Shown: one piece after another, positions 17,478-27,498 of the stretch
Layout of the letters: every line of letters begins with the position of its first letter
Position numbering within the stretch: position 1 is the first letter of the stretch
From: Bacteroidota bacterium
GTDB lineage: Bacteria > Bacteroidota > Rhodothermia > JANXDC01
DNA length: 64,000 bases
Assembly (NCBI GenBank): GCA_025998875.1
Contig: AP024675.1
Coordinates: forward strand, 310,001-374,000
Reading direction: 5' to 3'
Notes under the pieces: model-generated
What the model was told of the DNA's origin: nothing
The model's database searches: none
The model's input: the letters and a program-made list of their open reading frames with translations, nothing else
Made by a program: the position numbers and the translations under genes

Positions 17478-19730
17478 ATGGGCAAGGTACCTGAACGCTA
17501 CTTTGCGGATCCGCGCTATCGACGCGCTCAGCGTGCGGCGCCCCCCCGCAGGCCGCATCGTCGGTATCTCTGGATCGGCCTCTCCGGGCTTCTGCTTGCC
17601 GGCATGCTTTATCTGGGCTACCTGATCTCCGGGCTTCCTTCCCTGCAACAACTGGAAAATCCCGAATCCGCTCTGGCCAGCGAAGTGCTCAGCATAGATG
17701 GCCAGGTAATTGCGACCTATTATTACGAAAACCGCACCCCCATACCGCTGGATAGCATCTCTCCCTACGTGATCCAGGCGCTCCTTGCCACAGAAGACCA
17801 GCGCTTCTACCGGCACTGGGGGGTGAACATCTGGCGTACGGCGCAGGCCGCCTTGTACACCCTGCTGGGCAGACGTCAGGGGGGCAGCACAATCACCCAG
17901 CAGCTGGCCCGCAACCTGTATGAATCGGTAGGCAAGGAGGTCTCCGTATCGCGGAAGCTGCGGGAGATGCTTACCGCGATCCAGATCGAGCGCGCCTACA
18001 CGAAGCGCGAGATTCTGGAGATGTACCTTAATACGGTCGATTTCGGCAATAACGCCTTCGGGATCGCCGCCGCGGCCCGGGTGTACTTCAATAAGCGCGC
18101 CTCTGAATTGGAGCCCGACGAGGCGGCCCTGCTGATCGGGATCTTGAAGGGAACAAGCTACTACAACCCGATCCGGCATCCCGAACGAGCGCAGGCCCGC
18201 CGGAATTTGGTTCTGGCTCAGATGCATCGGAACGGATACCTGAGCTCGCAGGAGTACGAGCGCTATCGGCAGAAGCCCATCGCGCTGCGGTATACTCCTC
18301 CCTCACATACCAGCGGTCCCTATGCGCATTTCGCCGAATACGTCCGGTTACAGCTGCGGGAATGGGCCTCCCGGAGGGGCTATAACCTCTATCGAGACGG
18401 GCTGCGCATCTATACCACGCTGGATACCCGCATGCAGCGCTACGCCCAGCGGGCTGTTGATAGCCTGCTGGCTGTGGCCCAGCCCGCTCTGGAACGACAG
18501 TGGGGAGGTCCCGGGCTACCGCTTCTGTGGCGCACGTATCCGGATCTGCTCCCCAGCCTGATCCGGCAGACAGAGGCCTATCGGGAGGCGGTGCGGGCAG
18601 GACAACGGCCGGAGCGGGCGCTCGATTCCCTGATGCGCCTGCCCCGTTTTGTGGACTCCGTCAAGACCTACTATACCACCCTGCAGGTGGGCTTTGTGGC
18701 GCTGGACCCCACAAACGGGCACATCAAAGTTTGGATCGGAAGCAAAAACTACGCGATCGATTCCTACGATCACGTCTATCTGGCCCGCCGCCAGCCTGGC
18801 TCCACTTTCAAACCATTCGTCTACGTGGCGGCGATCGACAACGGCTACCCCCCCAATTACGTCTATCCCAACGCGCCGATCACGTTCTACAACCCGGACG
18901 GCACGGTGCGCTGGCAACCGCGCAACGCCGAGGGAGAGAGCTCCGGAGAGCCCACCACGCTACGGGAGGCGCTGGCGCGTTCTTACAACATGGTCACCGC
19001 TCGTCTGGTGGCCGATATCGGGGAAGAACGCGTAGCCGAATACGCCCGTCGCCTGGGCATCACCTCCCCGCTGGACGTGGTGCCGGCCCTGGCCCTGGGG
19101 ACCAGCGATGTGACCCTGCTGGAGCTGGTCTCCGCCTACGCCACCTTCGCCAATCGGGGCATCTACACCAGACCCATGGCGATTTTGCGCATCGAAGACG
19201 CACGCGGCCACATCCTGGAAGAATTTCAACCCGAGCGACGGGAGGCGCTCAGCGAGCAGACAGCCTACATCATGGTTGATATGATGCGGGACGTGGTCAA
19301 TTACGGCACAGCCGTGCGCCTGCGCACCAGCCCCCCGTACGGGTTCGGGCTTGTGGACTTGGATCTGGCCGGTAAAACGGGCACCACCCAGCAACACGCC
19401 GACGCCTGGTTCATCGCCATGACCCCCAATCTGGTGGCCGGCGCCTGGGTGGGCTGTAACGACCGGCGCGTGGCCTTTCGGGATATGAGCTGGGGACAGG
19501 GGGCGCGTCTGGCGCTACCCATCGTGGGTCGCTTCCTCCGATACGTCTACCGTGATCCCGAAATCGGCCTGCCCCGCGAGGTCTTCACCCCGCCGGAGCA
19601 CTTCGCGCCACCGGAAGATTATGGCTATAGTGCGGATTCCACTCACCAGCGAGCACAGCCCGGCGCCCCGCCCTCTTCGGTTCATCGGACCCCTTCCCGG
19701 GACCGGGAACGGCGGCGCGTTGACTGGTAA
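17478..19730 (+). CDS. mrcA: Class A penicillin-binding protein (PBP1A type)
   Basis: Bifunctional peptidoglycan glycosyltransferase/DD-transpeptidase of the inner membrane, 750 residues. A basic cytoplasmic tail and one transmembrane helix (31-50) precede the GT51 domain: E106-D107 in ATEDQRFYRHWG, GGSTITQQLARNL (136-147), and the KREILEMYLN segment (176-185). The transpeptidase domain has S442-x-x-K445 (GSTFK), S502-Y-N504, and K633-T-G-T. The last 70 residues are proline/arginine-rich and disordered. It is divergent from actA and convergent with rho, with only 12 bases between the stops. Confidence 0.96.
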   Translation: MGKVPERYFADPRYRRAQRAAPPRRPHRRYLWIGLSGLLLAGMLYLGYLISGLPSLQQLENPESALASEVLSIDGQVIATYYYENRTPIPLDSISPYVIQALLATEDQRFYRHWGVNIWRTAQAALYTLLGRRQGGSTITQQLARNLYESVGKEVSVSRKLREMLTAIQIERAYTKREILEMYLNTVDFGNNAFGIAAAARVYFNKRASELEPDEAALLIGILKGTSYYNPIRHPERAQARRNLVLAQMHRNGYLSSQEYERYRQKPIALRYTPPSHTSGPYAHFAEYVRLQLREWASRRGYNLYRDGLRIYTTLDTRMQRYAQRAVDSLLAVAQPALERQWGGPGLPLLWRTYPDLLPSLIRQTEAYREAVRAGQRPERALDSLMRLPRFVDSVKTYYTTLQVGFVALDPTNGHIKVWIGSKNYAIDSYDHVYLARRQPGSTFKPFVYVAAIDNGYPPNYVYPNAPITFYNPDGTVRWQPRNAEGESSGEPTTLREALARSYNMVTARLVADIGEERVAEYARRLGITSPLDVVPALALGTSDVTLLELVSAYATFANRGIYTRPMAILRIEDARGHILEEFQPERREALSEQTAYIMVDMMRDVVNYGTAVRLRTSPPYGFGLVDLDLAGKTGTTQQHADAWFIAMTPNLVAGAWVGCNDRRVAFRDMSWGQGARLALPIVGRFLRYVYRDPEIGLPREVFTPPEHFAPPEDYGYSADSTHQRAQPGAPPSSVHRTPSRDRERRRVDW

Positions 19731-19742
19731 TGGCCGGGTGGG

Positions 19743-21323
19743 CTAGCTGTTCATGATGGCCAGGAACTCCTCGTTCGATTTGGTGCCTCGCATCTTCTCC
19801 AGCAGGAATTCCATGGCCTCGACGGTGTTCATCTCGCTCAGAAACTTGCGCAGGATCCAGACCCGGCTCAGTTCAGCCGAATCGAGCAGCAGCTCTTCCC
19901 GACGGGTCCCGCTCTTGAGCAGATCGATGGCCGGGAAAATGCGCCGGTCGCTAAGGCGCCGATCGAGCACGATCTCGCAGTTGCCCGTACCCTTGAACTC
20001 CTCGAAGATCACCTCATCCATCCGGCTGCCCGTATCAATGAGGGCGGTGGCGATGATGGTCAAGGAGCCGCCCTCTTCGACCTTGCGCGCCGAACCGAAA
20101 AAGCGCTTGGGCCGCTGTAGGGCCTGAGAATCGATACCGCCGGAGAGGATCTTCCCCGAATGGGGAACGACCACGTTGTTGGCGCGGGCCAGACGGGTCA
20201 GGGAGTCGAGCAGAATAACCACATCCTGCCCGGCCTCGACAAGCCGCTTGGCTTTTTCCAGGACGATATCCGCTACCTGGATATGCTTTTCCGGCGGCTC
20301 ATCGAAGGTGGAGCTGATCACCTCCGCGTCCACGGAGCGTTCCATGTCCGTTACCTCCTCAGGACGCTCGTCGATGAGCAGCACGATCAGGTAGACCTCC
20401 GGATGGTTGCGCGTGATCGCATTGGCGATCTTCTGCAGGAGAATGGTTTTGCCCGTTTTGGGTTGCGCCACGATCAGCGCGCGCTGTCCCTTGCCGATCG
20501 GGGTGAACAGATCGACGATGCGCGTCGTGTACTCCCCCGGGGTCGTCTCCAGGCGCAATCGCTCATGCGGATACAGCGGGGTCAGGTAATCGAAGGAAAT
20601 ACGATCCCGCAACCGATCCGGGGGCACGCCGTTTACGCTCTCGACCCGGAGCATGGCGAAGAAGCGATCCCCTTCTTTTGGGGGACGCACGTAACCGGCC
20701 ACCGTATCGCCGGTGCGCAACCCGAAACGCTTGATCTGCGAGGGGGATACGTAGATATCATCCGGGCTGGGCATGTAGTTATAGTCCGGAGAGCGCAAAA
20801 ACCCGTACCCATCGGGCATGACCTCAAGCACCCCTTCGGTGAAGATCATGCCCTCCAGCTCACGCTCCCGTACCGGACGGGCGGCGATCTCTGGCGGCGG
20901 GGGGGGCGCAACGACCTCCGTTGGGGTCAACTCGACCTCGGGCGCTTCCTGCCGGGGGACCTCGACGGGCTCCGGTTGCGGCACACGATCGGACTGCTCC
21001 GAAAGCCGGGCCATCTCCGCCTCAAGAGGCTCCGAGACGGGAGCAAAGAGCCTCTCCGCCCGGTCCCGGGCGCCCAGGGCACGACGGGTGGTGCTGCGAC
21101 CCAAGGCCTCGCTCTTGGGCACACGCATCACCTTCGGGCCCCCGGCCGCCTCTGTTTTTCGGGGGGCCGGGGGCAATACGCCCGCTTTGGCCGCCGCCTC
21201 GGCCTCCAGAATACGATAAATGAGCTCCTGCTTGCGGAGCTCCGTATATCCCGGAATACCCAGCTCGCGGGCGATCTCGTAGAGCTCCGTTACCTTTTTG
21301 GCCTGGAGTTCTGTGATGTCCAT
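19743..21323 (-). CDS. rho: Transcription termination factor Rho (with long N-terminal insert)
   Basis: Hexameric RNA-dependent ATPase/helicase that ends transcription. It has 526 residues from the ATG at 21323. Residues 1-43 are the Rho_N helical domain ([20 protein letters not shown]). Residues about 45-155 are an extra low-complexity insert rich in A, P, E and R. The cold-shock RNA-binding domain follows ([20 protein letters not shown]), then the ATPase domain with Walker A AQPKTGKT and Walker [14 protein letters not shown]. The C-terminus [13 protein letters not shown] is typical. E. coli Rho is about 419 residues; the difference is mostly the insert, a feature also known from Bacteroidota and Actinobacteria. 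Confidence 0.96.
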   Translation of the reverse strand: MDITELQAKKVTELYEIARELGIPGYTELRKQELIYRILEAEAAAKAGVLPPAPRKTEAAGGPKVMRVPKSEALGRSTTRRALGARDRAERLFAPVSEPLEAEMARLSEQSDRVPQPEPVEVPRQEAPEVELTPTEVVAPPPPPEIAARPVRERELEGMIFTEGVLEVMPDGYGFLRSPDYNYMPSPDDIYVSPSQIKRFGLRTGDTVAGYVRPPKEGDRFFAMLRVESVNGVPPDRLRDRISFDYLTPLYPHERLRLETTPGEYTTRIVDLFTPIGKGQRALIVAQPKTGKTILLQKIANAITRNHPEVYLIVLLIDERPEEVTDMERSVDAEVISSTFDEPPEKHIQVADIVLEKAKRLVEAGQDVVILLDSLTRLARANNVVVPHSGKILSGGIDSQALQRPKRFFGSARKVEEGGSLTIIATALIDTGSRMDEVIFEEFKGTGNCEIVLDRRLSDRRIFPAIDLLKSGTRREELLLDSAELSRVWILRKFLSEMNTVEAMEFLLEKMRGTKSNEEFLAIMNS

Positions 21324-21505
21324 AGTGCACACCGAATGTGTTTGTTCGCGTATGAAGGGCTCTTCTGTTGTGACGTCTCCTCCAGAAACCGGGAAGGACC
21401 ACGGCTCGGGCTCAACGAGAGCGGTAAGAACTCCGAGGGTGCTCCTTCACGCCACGGTGAAATCACATTCAGACTGGGGGAGGAAAGGTCCGCAACCACG
21501 GACCC

Positions 21506-22609
21506 CTACAAAGTTAGGGGTTTTTTCGGCGTTGTCAAGTCCCGGATGGCCAGCTGCCCACAGGCGGCCTCGATGTCCTCTCCCCGACTCCGCCGCACGG
21601 TCACCGTGATGTGGGCATCCCGCAGGATGCGCACAAAGCGTTCCAGCCGCTCGGGACTGGTGCGGGCAAACGGGGCCCCCGGAACGGGATTATACCAGAG
21701 CAGGTTTACCTTCGCCGGCACCCAGCGCGCGATCTGCACCAGACGCCTGGCATCGAGCTCGGAATCATTAAAGTCCCGCAGGAGGATGTACTCGTAGGTT
21801 ATCCGTCGGCCCAGCTTCGCATGGTAGTACTGCAGCGCTTCGCGGAGCACCTCCAGGTTGTTGCTTTCGTTGATAGGCATGATGCGGCTGCGTTTCTCAT
21901 CGTCGGGGGCGTGCAGGGAGAGCGCCAGCTTAAAACGGGTGCCGTCATCGGCCAGCTGTCGAATCCGGCGAGCGAGCCCGGCCGTCGAGACCGTGATCCG
22001 CCGGTTGGCGATCGCCAACCCGAGCTCGCTGGAGAGGATCTCGGCCGAGATGAGCACATTGCGATAATTCTGCAAAGGCTCCCCCATGCCCATATAGACC
22101 ACATTCGTCACCGGCCGGCCCAGGTGCTCCCGCGCGTAGCGGTTGAGCTGGGCCACCTGATCGACGATCTCTCCCGGATCGAGATTCCGGAAAAACCCCA
22201 TCTGCCCCGTGGCGCAGAAAGCACATCCGAGTGCGCATCCCACCTGGGAGGAGACGCAGACGGTCAGTCGTCGGGGATCGCCCTCTTCATCGAAATCCGG
22301 AATGAGCACGCTCTCCACGGCCCGGCCATCCCGGAGTCGAAACAGCGCCTTGAGCGTGCCATCGGAAGCCTGCCGGAGCTGTTCCAGGTGGATCCGCCCC
22401 AGATGCGCCTCGGCGGCAAGACGCTCGCGCAGACGCCGGGGCAGATTGGTCATCTCCTCAAAATCGGAGGCCTGCTTTTGATAGATCCACTGAAAAAGCT
22501 GCCTCCCCCGGTAGGCGGGCTCACCCCAGGAGCGCATGAGCGCCTCCAATTCGGCCAGCGAAAGGCCATTGAGGTTTCGGGCTTGATCGGCCGGGGAAAG
22601 CGGACGCAT
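21506..22609 (-). CDS. rlmN: Dual-specificity rRNA/tRNA adenine-C2 methyltransferase RlmN
   Basis: Radical SAM enzyme that methylates A2503 of 23S rRNA and A37 of tRNA. It has 367 residues. The 4Fe-4S cysteines are C125, C129 and C132 (GCALGCAFCATGQMGFF). The two catalytic cysteines are visible as C118 (LTVCVSS) and about C350 (EDIEAACGQLA). The N-terminal helical domain contains YRGRQLFQWIY, the tRNA-binding region of this family. It lies 41 bases downstream of the SCP2-like gene, and its 3' end contains the rho promoter. Confidence 0.96.
   Translation of the reverse strand: MRPLSPADQARNLNGLSLAELEALMRSWGEPAYRGRQLFQWIYQKQASDFEEMTNLPRRLRERLAAEAHLGRIHLEQLRQASDGTLKALFRLRDGRAVESVLIPDFDEEGDPRRLTVCVSSQVGCALGCAFCATGQMGFFRNLDPGEIVDQVAQLNRYAREHLGRPVTNVVYMGMGEPLQNYRNVLISAEILSSELGLAIANRRITVSTAGLARRIRQLADDGTRFKLALSLHAPDDEKRSRIMPINESNNLEVLREALQYYHAKLGRRITYEYILLRDFNDSELDARRLVQIARWVPAKVNLLWYNPVPGAPFARTSPERLERFVRILRDAHITVTVRRSRGEDIEAACGQLAIRDLTTPKKPLTL
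21509..21538 (-). promoter_or_regulatory. Promoter of rho, overlapping the end of rlmN
   Basis: On the minus strand TTG (21538-21536, within TTGACA), 19 bp, TAACTTTG (21516-21509) is an exact Bacteroidota-type promoter. It overlaps the last codons of rlmN. The predicted leader to the rho ATG is about 180 bases and opens with the hairpin GTCCG-TGGTTG-CGGAC (21502-21487). Confidence 0.78.
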
Positions 22610-22650
22610 ATATCGAGCGGCGACAAGTCGGGCACTTATACCCCCTGCCT

Positions 22651-23070
22651 CTATCCCGGTTCCCCATCTCCCGCCGGAGAGCTGAAGACTTCTCGAGCGA
22701 TCTCCGTTAACAGGCGCGCGGCGGCCATATAGCGAGAGAGCGCCAGCGGATTGCCTTTACGCAGACGAAGCCGACCGCTCATGAGCGCCAGCACGGGATC
22801 CAGCCCGTGGACGATCACCTGCTCCCAGACCGCCTCCTCACCGACCAGAACGTAGGCGGCCTGTTCTATCTCCTCGGGTGCGATCACACGCACCCCGCGG
22901 CAGGAGCCCCGATGCAGGTCCAGGTAAACGGCCCGCTCCAGCCCACCCCGAACGGAGACAAGCACTAAGGCGCCCTCCCAATCACGGGCCGCTTCCCGAT
23001 ATGAGGGGCTGGCGTTGAGCGCCTCACACCAGCGCAGCAGGCGCTCTTCGGCAAACAATTCTTTTATCAC
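22651..23070 (-). CDS. SCP2 sterol-transfer-domain-like protein
   Basis: A 139-residue soluble protein. Helical N-terminus (FAEERLLRWCEALNASPSYREAARDWEG), then beta strands VLVSVRGGLERAVYLDLHRGSCRGVRV and the WEQVIVHGLDPVLALMSGRLRLRKGNPLALSRYM segment. This layout (aliphatic dipping strand, W....G.ldp..alm.G.l...G) is that of bacterial SCP2/YhbT-like proteins that bind hydrophobic ligands. The ligand is unknown. It is divergent from the MtfA-like gene and upstream of rlmN. No signal peptide. Confidence 0.7.
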   Translation of the reverse strand: MIKELFAEERLLRWCEALNASPSYREAARDWEGALVLVSVRGGLERAVYLDLHRGSCRGVRVIAPEEIEQAAYVLVGEEAVWEQVIVHGLDPVLALMSGRLRLRKGNPLALSRYMAAARLLTEIAREVFSSPAGDGEPG

Positions 23071-23151
23071 GGCCCTCCACCCTTGTTTTTATACTAGCAA
23101 GATAGCTACCTCGCCCTGCAGGCGCAAGCCGTTTCGTATCTTCCGGAGGCT

Positions 23152-24060
23152 ATGCGGCGGCAGATACTGCTTGCCTATACGCATGCGGGGTTCCACGCCC
23201 TCTTGTTCGCGCTCCTCTGCGCGGGTATGACCGTGCTGGGCTGGCTTAGCCAGTGGGCGATCCTCTACGGGCTGGCCGCGGGCCTCGGTGCCGCGTATGG
23301 CGGCTGGTGGTTGCGGCGCTGGCTACGTCTGGAGCGCGCCCTCCGAAGTCCCCTGCCCCAGACCTGGCGGGCCGTGCTGGAACGCATCCCGCTGTATGCC
23401 GGTATGGGGCCCGATGAACGAGAGCGCTTTGAGCTTCTTGTGCGGCTCTTCCTGGCCCGACATCGTTTCGAGGGGGTGGATGGGGCTATACCTACAGAGG
23501 AGCGACGCCTGCTTGTGGCCGCCGGTGCGGCGGCCCTGCTCTTCGGACGTCCGTACCGGGGCCTGCCGCACACGCCCACAATCCTGTTCTATCCCGGCCC
23601 CTTCGATGAGCAGTTTCGCATCCACAGACGGGGTCCCTTCTGGGGGCAGGTGCATGGCCAGGGGCCTGTACTGCTTTCCCTGCCCGCCGTGGAGTCGGAG
23701 TGGTTTTGTCGGGATGGGCAAAACCTGGTTTTGCATGAGCTGGCTCATCTGCTGGATCTCGACAGCCACGGGGCCGACGGGATACCCCGGGACCTTCCCC
23801 CGGCCCTCGTCCGCCGGTGGCGTCTATGCCTGGGGGAGATCCAGGAAGCCATTCGCAAGGGACAATCGCCCCTTCGACCCTATGCAGCCACGCATCCGGC
23901 CGAATGCTTTGCGGTCTCCGTGGAGGCGTTTTTCGAAATCCCCCACACCCTGGCCAGGGCGCATCCCCAATGGTATGCGCTACTGTCGGAGTACTTTCAG
24001 CTCGACCCCCGGAGATGGTTGAACGCTGAGGAAGAAGCTGATCCGTTCTGGAACACGTGA
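23152..24060 (+). CDS. MtfA-like zinc-dependent peptidase (M90)
   Basis: A 302-residue protein with two N-terminal transmembrane stretches (about 14-32 and 36-55) and a C-terminal M90 peptidase domain. The zinc site is HELAHLLD with H-E-x-x-H, preceded by NLVLHE; a downstream HPAECFAVSVEAFFEIP supplies the third ligand region. IPLYAGMGPDERERF matches the start of the MtfA domain, where E. coli MtfA reads LPLLRWL..EEQ.RL. E. coli MtfA inactivates the Mlc regulator of glucose uptake; no such regulator is in view, so the substrate is open. Confidence 0.85.
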   Translation: MRRQILLAYTHAGFHALLFALLCAGMTVLGWLSQWAILYGLAAGLGAAYGGWWLRRWLRLERALRSPLPQTWRAVLERIPLYAGMGPDERERFELLVRLFLARHRFEGVDGAIPTEERRLLVAAGAAALLFGRPYRGLPHTPTILFYPGPFDEQFRIHRRGPFWGQVHGQGPVLLSLPAVESEWFCRDGQNLVLHELAHLLDLDSHGADGIPRDLPPALVRRWRLCLGEIQEAIRKGQSPLRPYAATHPAECFAVSVEAFFEIPHTLARAHPQWYALLSEYFQLDPRRWLNAEEEADPFWNT

Positions 24061-24097
24061 ACCCATAGGGGCGTTAGTATGGGTGCACAGCCTCCAT

Positions 24098-24184
24098 GAC
24101 GACCGGCCGCTGCACGTCTCCTCTCATCGCACCTCCGATGAGCTCCTTGCAGGCTTCCCCCTCCCGCGGCCGGTCGTCTTTTTT
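24098..24184 (+). terminator. Multi-hairpin terminator; candidate C/U-rich small RNA
   Basis: GACGACCGGCCGC (24098-24110) pairs perfectly with GCGGCCGGTCGTC (24166-24178), followed by six T (24179-24184). Inside are a second helix CTGCA/TGCAG (24110-24114 with 24148-24152) and a third CTCATCG-CACCTC-CGATGAG (24123-24142). Single-stranded parts are C/U-rich (CGTCTCCT, CACCTC, CTCCT, CTTCCCCCTCCC). It ends the MtfA-like transcript at least. The size and loop pattern would also suit a small RNA, but I see no clear promoter of its own. On the other strand there is no U tract. Confidence 0.7.
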
Positions 24185-24192
24185 AGGCGCAC

Positions 24193-25395
<1,203 letters not shown>

Positions 25396-25524
25396 TCATC
25401 CGGCTATCCGCACCAGAAGCGCTCCATAGGCGGAGGCTTCGAGGGTGCGTGGACTGTGTGGCTTCAGCCGCAGGGGGCGTTTTCCCCTGGACAGATTGCA
25501 CCGGTGTTTTAAGGAAAAGGCGCT

Positions 25525-27204
25525 ATGCAGAAAGAGATCATAATTCACGCCACCCAGGGGCAGACGCGCGTGGCCCTTGTGGAACATGGCGAACTGGCGG
25601 AATTGCTCGTCGAAACCCCGGAAAACGCACGCACAGTCGGGGACATCTACGTTGGACGCATACGTCGCGTCATGCCCGGCCTGCGGGCCGTCTTCGTGGA
25701 TATCGGACAGCGTCAGGATGCCTTCCTGCACTTTTCCGATATCGCCCCCACCCTGCTCGATTTTCAACGTCTGCTCGGGATCGAACCCCGACTCAACAGC
25801 CGCCTCTACGCAGGCAAATCCGAGCAGGCGGCCCCTCTGTGGGCCTATCTGGAGAAAGATCAGCCCATTGTGGTGCAGATCATGAAGGAGCCCATCGGCC
25901 GCAAGGGCTCCCGGATCAGTACGAACATCTCCCTGCCCGGGCGATTTCTGGTCCTGGTGCCGTTTGCCGACTACGTGGCCGTCTCCAAGAAAATCGTCAG
26001 CTATCGGGAACGCCGACGCCTGCAGGTGCTGGCGCGCAACCTGCTTCCCCCGGGGTTCGGGGTCATCGTACGCACGGTTTCCGAAGGCAAGGATGCCCGA
26101 TCGCTGGATCAGGACCTGCAGAACCTGCTCAAAACCTGGCGAGAGGTCGAAAACCGGATCCGCTCGGCCGCTCCCCCGGAACGGGTCTATGAGGATCTGG
26201 GTATGGTCTCGAGCGTCATTCGCGACCTGTTCCGCGACGATTTCGATCGCATCTTGACCGATGATCCGGAACTGTATCGACAGATCAAAGCCTACGTACG
26301 CCAAGTAGCCCCGCACATGGAAAGCTGCGTGCAACTGTACCGGGGCAAAAAGCCCATCTTCGATTACGTGGGCATCCAGAAAGACGTCGAGTCCGTCTTC
26401 AGCCGCCGCGTAAAACTGCCCAGCGGAGGACATATTGTCATCGAGCATACCGAAGCCATGCACGTCATCGACGTCAACTCCGGCCCTTACGCGCCCAGAC
26501 GGGATCAGGAAGAAAACGCGCTACAGACGAATCTGGAAGCGGCGCGCGAGATCGCCCGTCAGCTCCGGCTGCGGGATCTGGGCGGAATTATCGTGGTGGA
26601 CTTCATCGATCTGCGGGACCCGAAGAATCGGCAAAAAGTTTACGAAGAGCTCAAAAAAGAGTTCGCCAAAGACCGGGCCAAAACGAGCCTCTTACCCATG
26701 AGCGAATTCGGCCTTGTGCAGATCACCCGACAACGCATACGGCCCGGCGTGCTACATGCCCTGAGCGATCCCTGTCCGACCTGTGGAGGAACCGGGGTCG
26801 TGCAGTCGACCACCTCGCTGGTTATGGACATCGAAAACTGGATTCGCCGTTTCCGACTGCGCTCCGGAGAGCGCCTTGTGGAGCTGCGCGTACACCCCTA
26901 TCTGCGGGCTTTTCTGACCAAGGGCCTGTGGAATTATCCCCTGCGCTGGCTGATCCGACACAGGGTACGGGTGCGCGTGGTCGCCGACCCGGAGCTGACC
27001 ATGACCCAGTTCCGCTTTGTCTCCCCGTACACGGGAGAAGATATTACCCCACACTACGGGGCCGAGGAGCGCCCGGCTCTTCCGGTGGGATCCGGTGAGG
27101 AATCCGGTGCAGAACGAAAACAGCCCAAACATACCCCGCGCCGGCGAGCCACGCGGAAGCGTCCCTCCTCTGCGCCCGGCACGTCGGGATCGGGGGCCTT
27201 ATAG
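25525..27204 (+). CDS. rng: Ribonuclease G/E family endoribonuclease
   Basis: Single-strand-specific endoribonuclease for rRNA 5' maturation and mRNA decay. It has 559 residues. The S1 domain is at about 36-130 (VGDIYVGRIRRVMPGLRAVFVDIGQRQDAFLH), followed by the 5' sensor/RNase H-like region (KGSRISTNISLPGRF) and the DNase I-like catalytic domain with the two acidic metal-binding motifs HVIDVNSGPY and VVDFIDLRDPKNR. The Zn-link cysteines are in DPCPTCGGTG. The last 45 residues are basic and disordered (KQPKHTPRRRATRKR), a possible RNA-binding tail. Preceded by AAGGAAAAG at a suitable distance. Confidence 0.95.
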   Translation: MQKEIIIHATQGQTRVALVEHGELAELLVETPENARTVGDIYVGRIRRVMPGLRAVFVDIGQRQDAFLHFSDIAPTLLDFQRLLGIEPRLNSRLYAGKSEQAAPLWAYLEKDQPIVVQIMKEPIGRKGSRISTNISLPGRFLVLVPFADYVAVSKKIVSYRERRRLQVLARNLLPPGFGVIVRTVSEGKDARSLDQDLQNLLKTWREVENRIRSAAPPERVYEDLGMVSSVIRDLFRDDFDRILTDDPELYRQIKAYVRQVAPHMESCVQLYRGKKPIFDYVGIQKDVESVFSRRVKLPSGGHIVIEHTEAMHVIDVNSGPYAPRRDQEENALQTNLEAAREIARQLRLRDLGGIIVVDFIDLRDPKNRQKVYEELKKEFAKDRAKTSLLPMSEFGLVQITRQRIRPGVLHALSDPCPTCGGTGVVQSTTSLVMDIENWIRRFRLRSGERLVELRVHPYLRAFLTKGLWNYPLRWLIRHRVRVRVVADPELTMTQFRFVSPYTGEDITPHYGAEERPALPVGSGEESGAERKQPKHTPRRRATRKRPSSAPGTSGSGAL

Positions 27205-27207
27205 ATT

Positions 27208-27348
27208 TCAGCCGGCACCTCCAGAAACCTTCGCCTCCGAAGGCTGAGCGGCCCTGGCCGCCTTCAGCGCCCGGATACGGGCCTTGAGGCGCTCGATATA
27301 TCGCTTGCGCCGGCGGCGTTTCTCGCGCTTGTTGTACTGTCGGCTCAT
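27208..27348 (-). CDS. Very basic 46-residue protein
   Basis: A short gene, MSRQYNKREKRRRRKRYIER followed by LKARIRALKAARAA and a short tail to GGAG, then TGA at 27208-27210. Nearly half of the first 30 residues are K or R. I recall similar short proteins (MSKQYNKxxKRKRRxRYxKR) from many Bacteroidota genomes; their function is unknown, and the composition suggests RNA or ribosome binding. A good promoter lies 52 bases upstream. It converges on rng with a three-base gap between stops, and shares no transcript with neighbours. Confidence 0.78.
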   Translation of the reverse strand: MSRQYNKREKRRRRKRYIERLKARIRALKAARAAQPSEAKVSGGAG

Positions 27349-27399
27349 ATTGCGTTTGTCCCTCTATTTACCCCGAGTCCTTACCCTGAAAAGCGGACG

Positions 27400-27432
27400 C
27401 AAGTATAGCGCAGGCCCGCAAATCCGGGCAAA
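27400..27432 (-). promoter_or_regulatory. Promoter of the 46-residue basic protein gene
   Basis: Minus strand: TTTG (27432-27429), 21 bp, TATACTTG (27407-27400), one mismatch from TAnnTTTG. It supports the small gene at 27208-27348 being real. The rest of the gap to lipB (27433-27498) holds only short GC palindromes. Confidence 0.62.
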
Positions 27433-27498
27433 TCAGCAGGTCTCCGCCCCCCGGGCCCTCGTTCTACGGAGAAGCAGGCGTCCTTCCCGGAAGGTCGA

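Noticed and set aside
21290-21499. A 69-codon frame (GTG start) in the rho leader
   Set aside because: It overlaps the rho start in another frame, has no Shine-Dalgarno or family similarity, and could be open by chance; mentioned only as a leader property.
21360-21500. Plus-strand AGGAAAGGTCCG resembling the RNase P P4 motif
   Set aside because: The rest of the RNase P core is missing here, and a complete rnpB lies at 50505-50968.
21503-21522. Plus-strand hairpin CCCCTA-CAAAGT-TAGGGG followed by six T, looking like a terminator
   Set aside because: No plus-strand gene precedes it. The same bases form the -7 box and flank of the minus-strand rho promoter, so I take the hairpin as coincidental.
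24098-24184. Reading the multi-hairpin element on the minus strand as a CsrB/RsmZ-like RNA with GGA loops
   Set aside because: The U tract is only on the plus strand, and Bacteroidota-type genomes generally lack CsrA.
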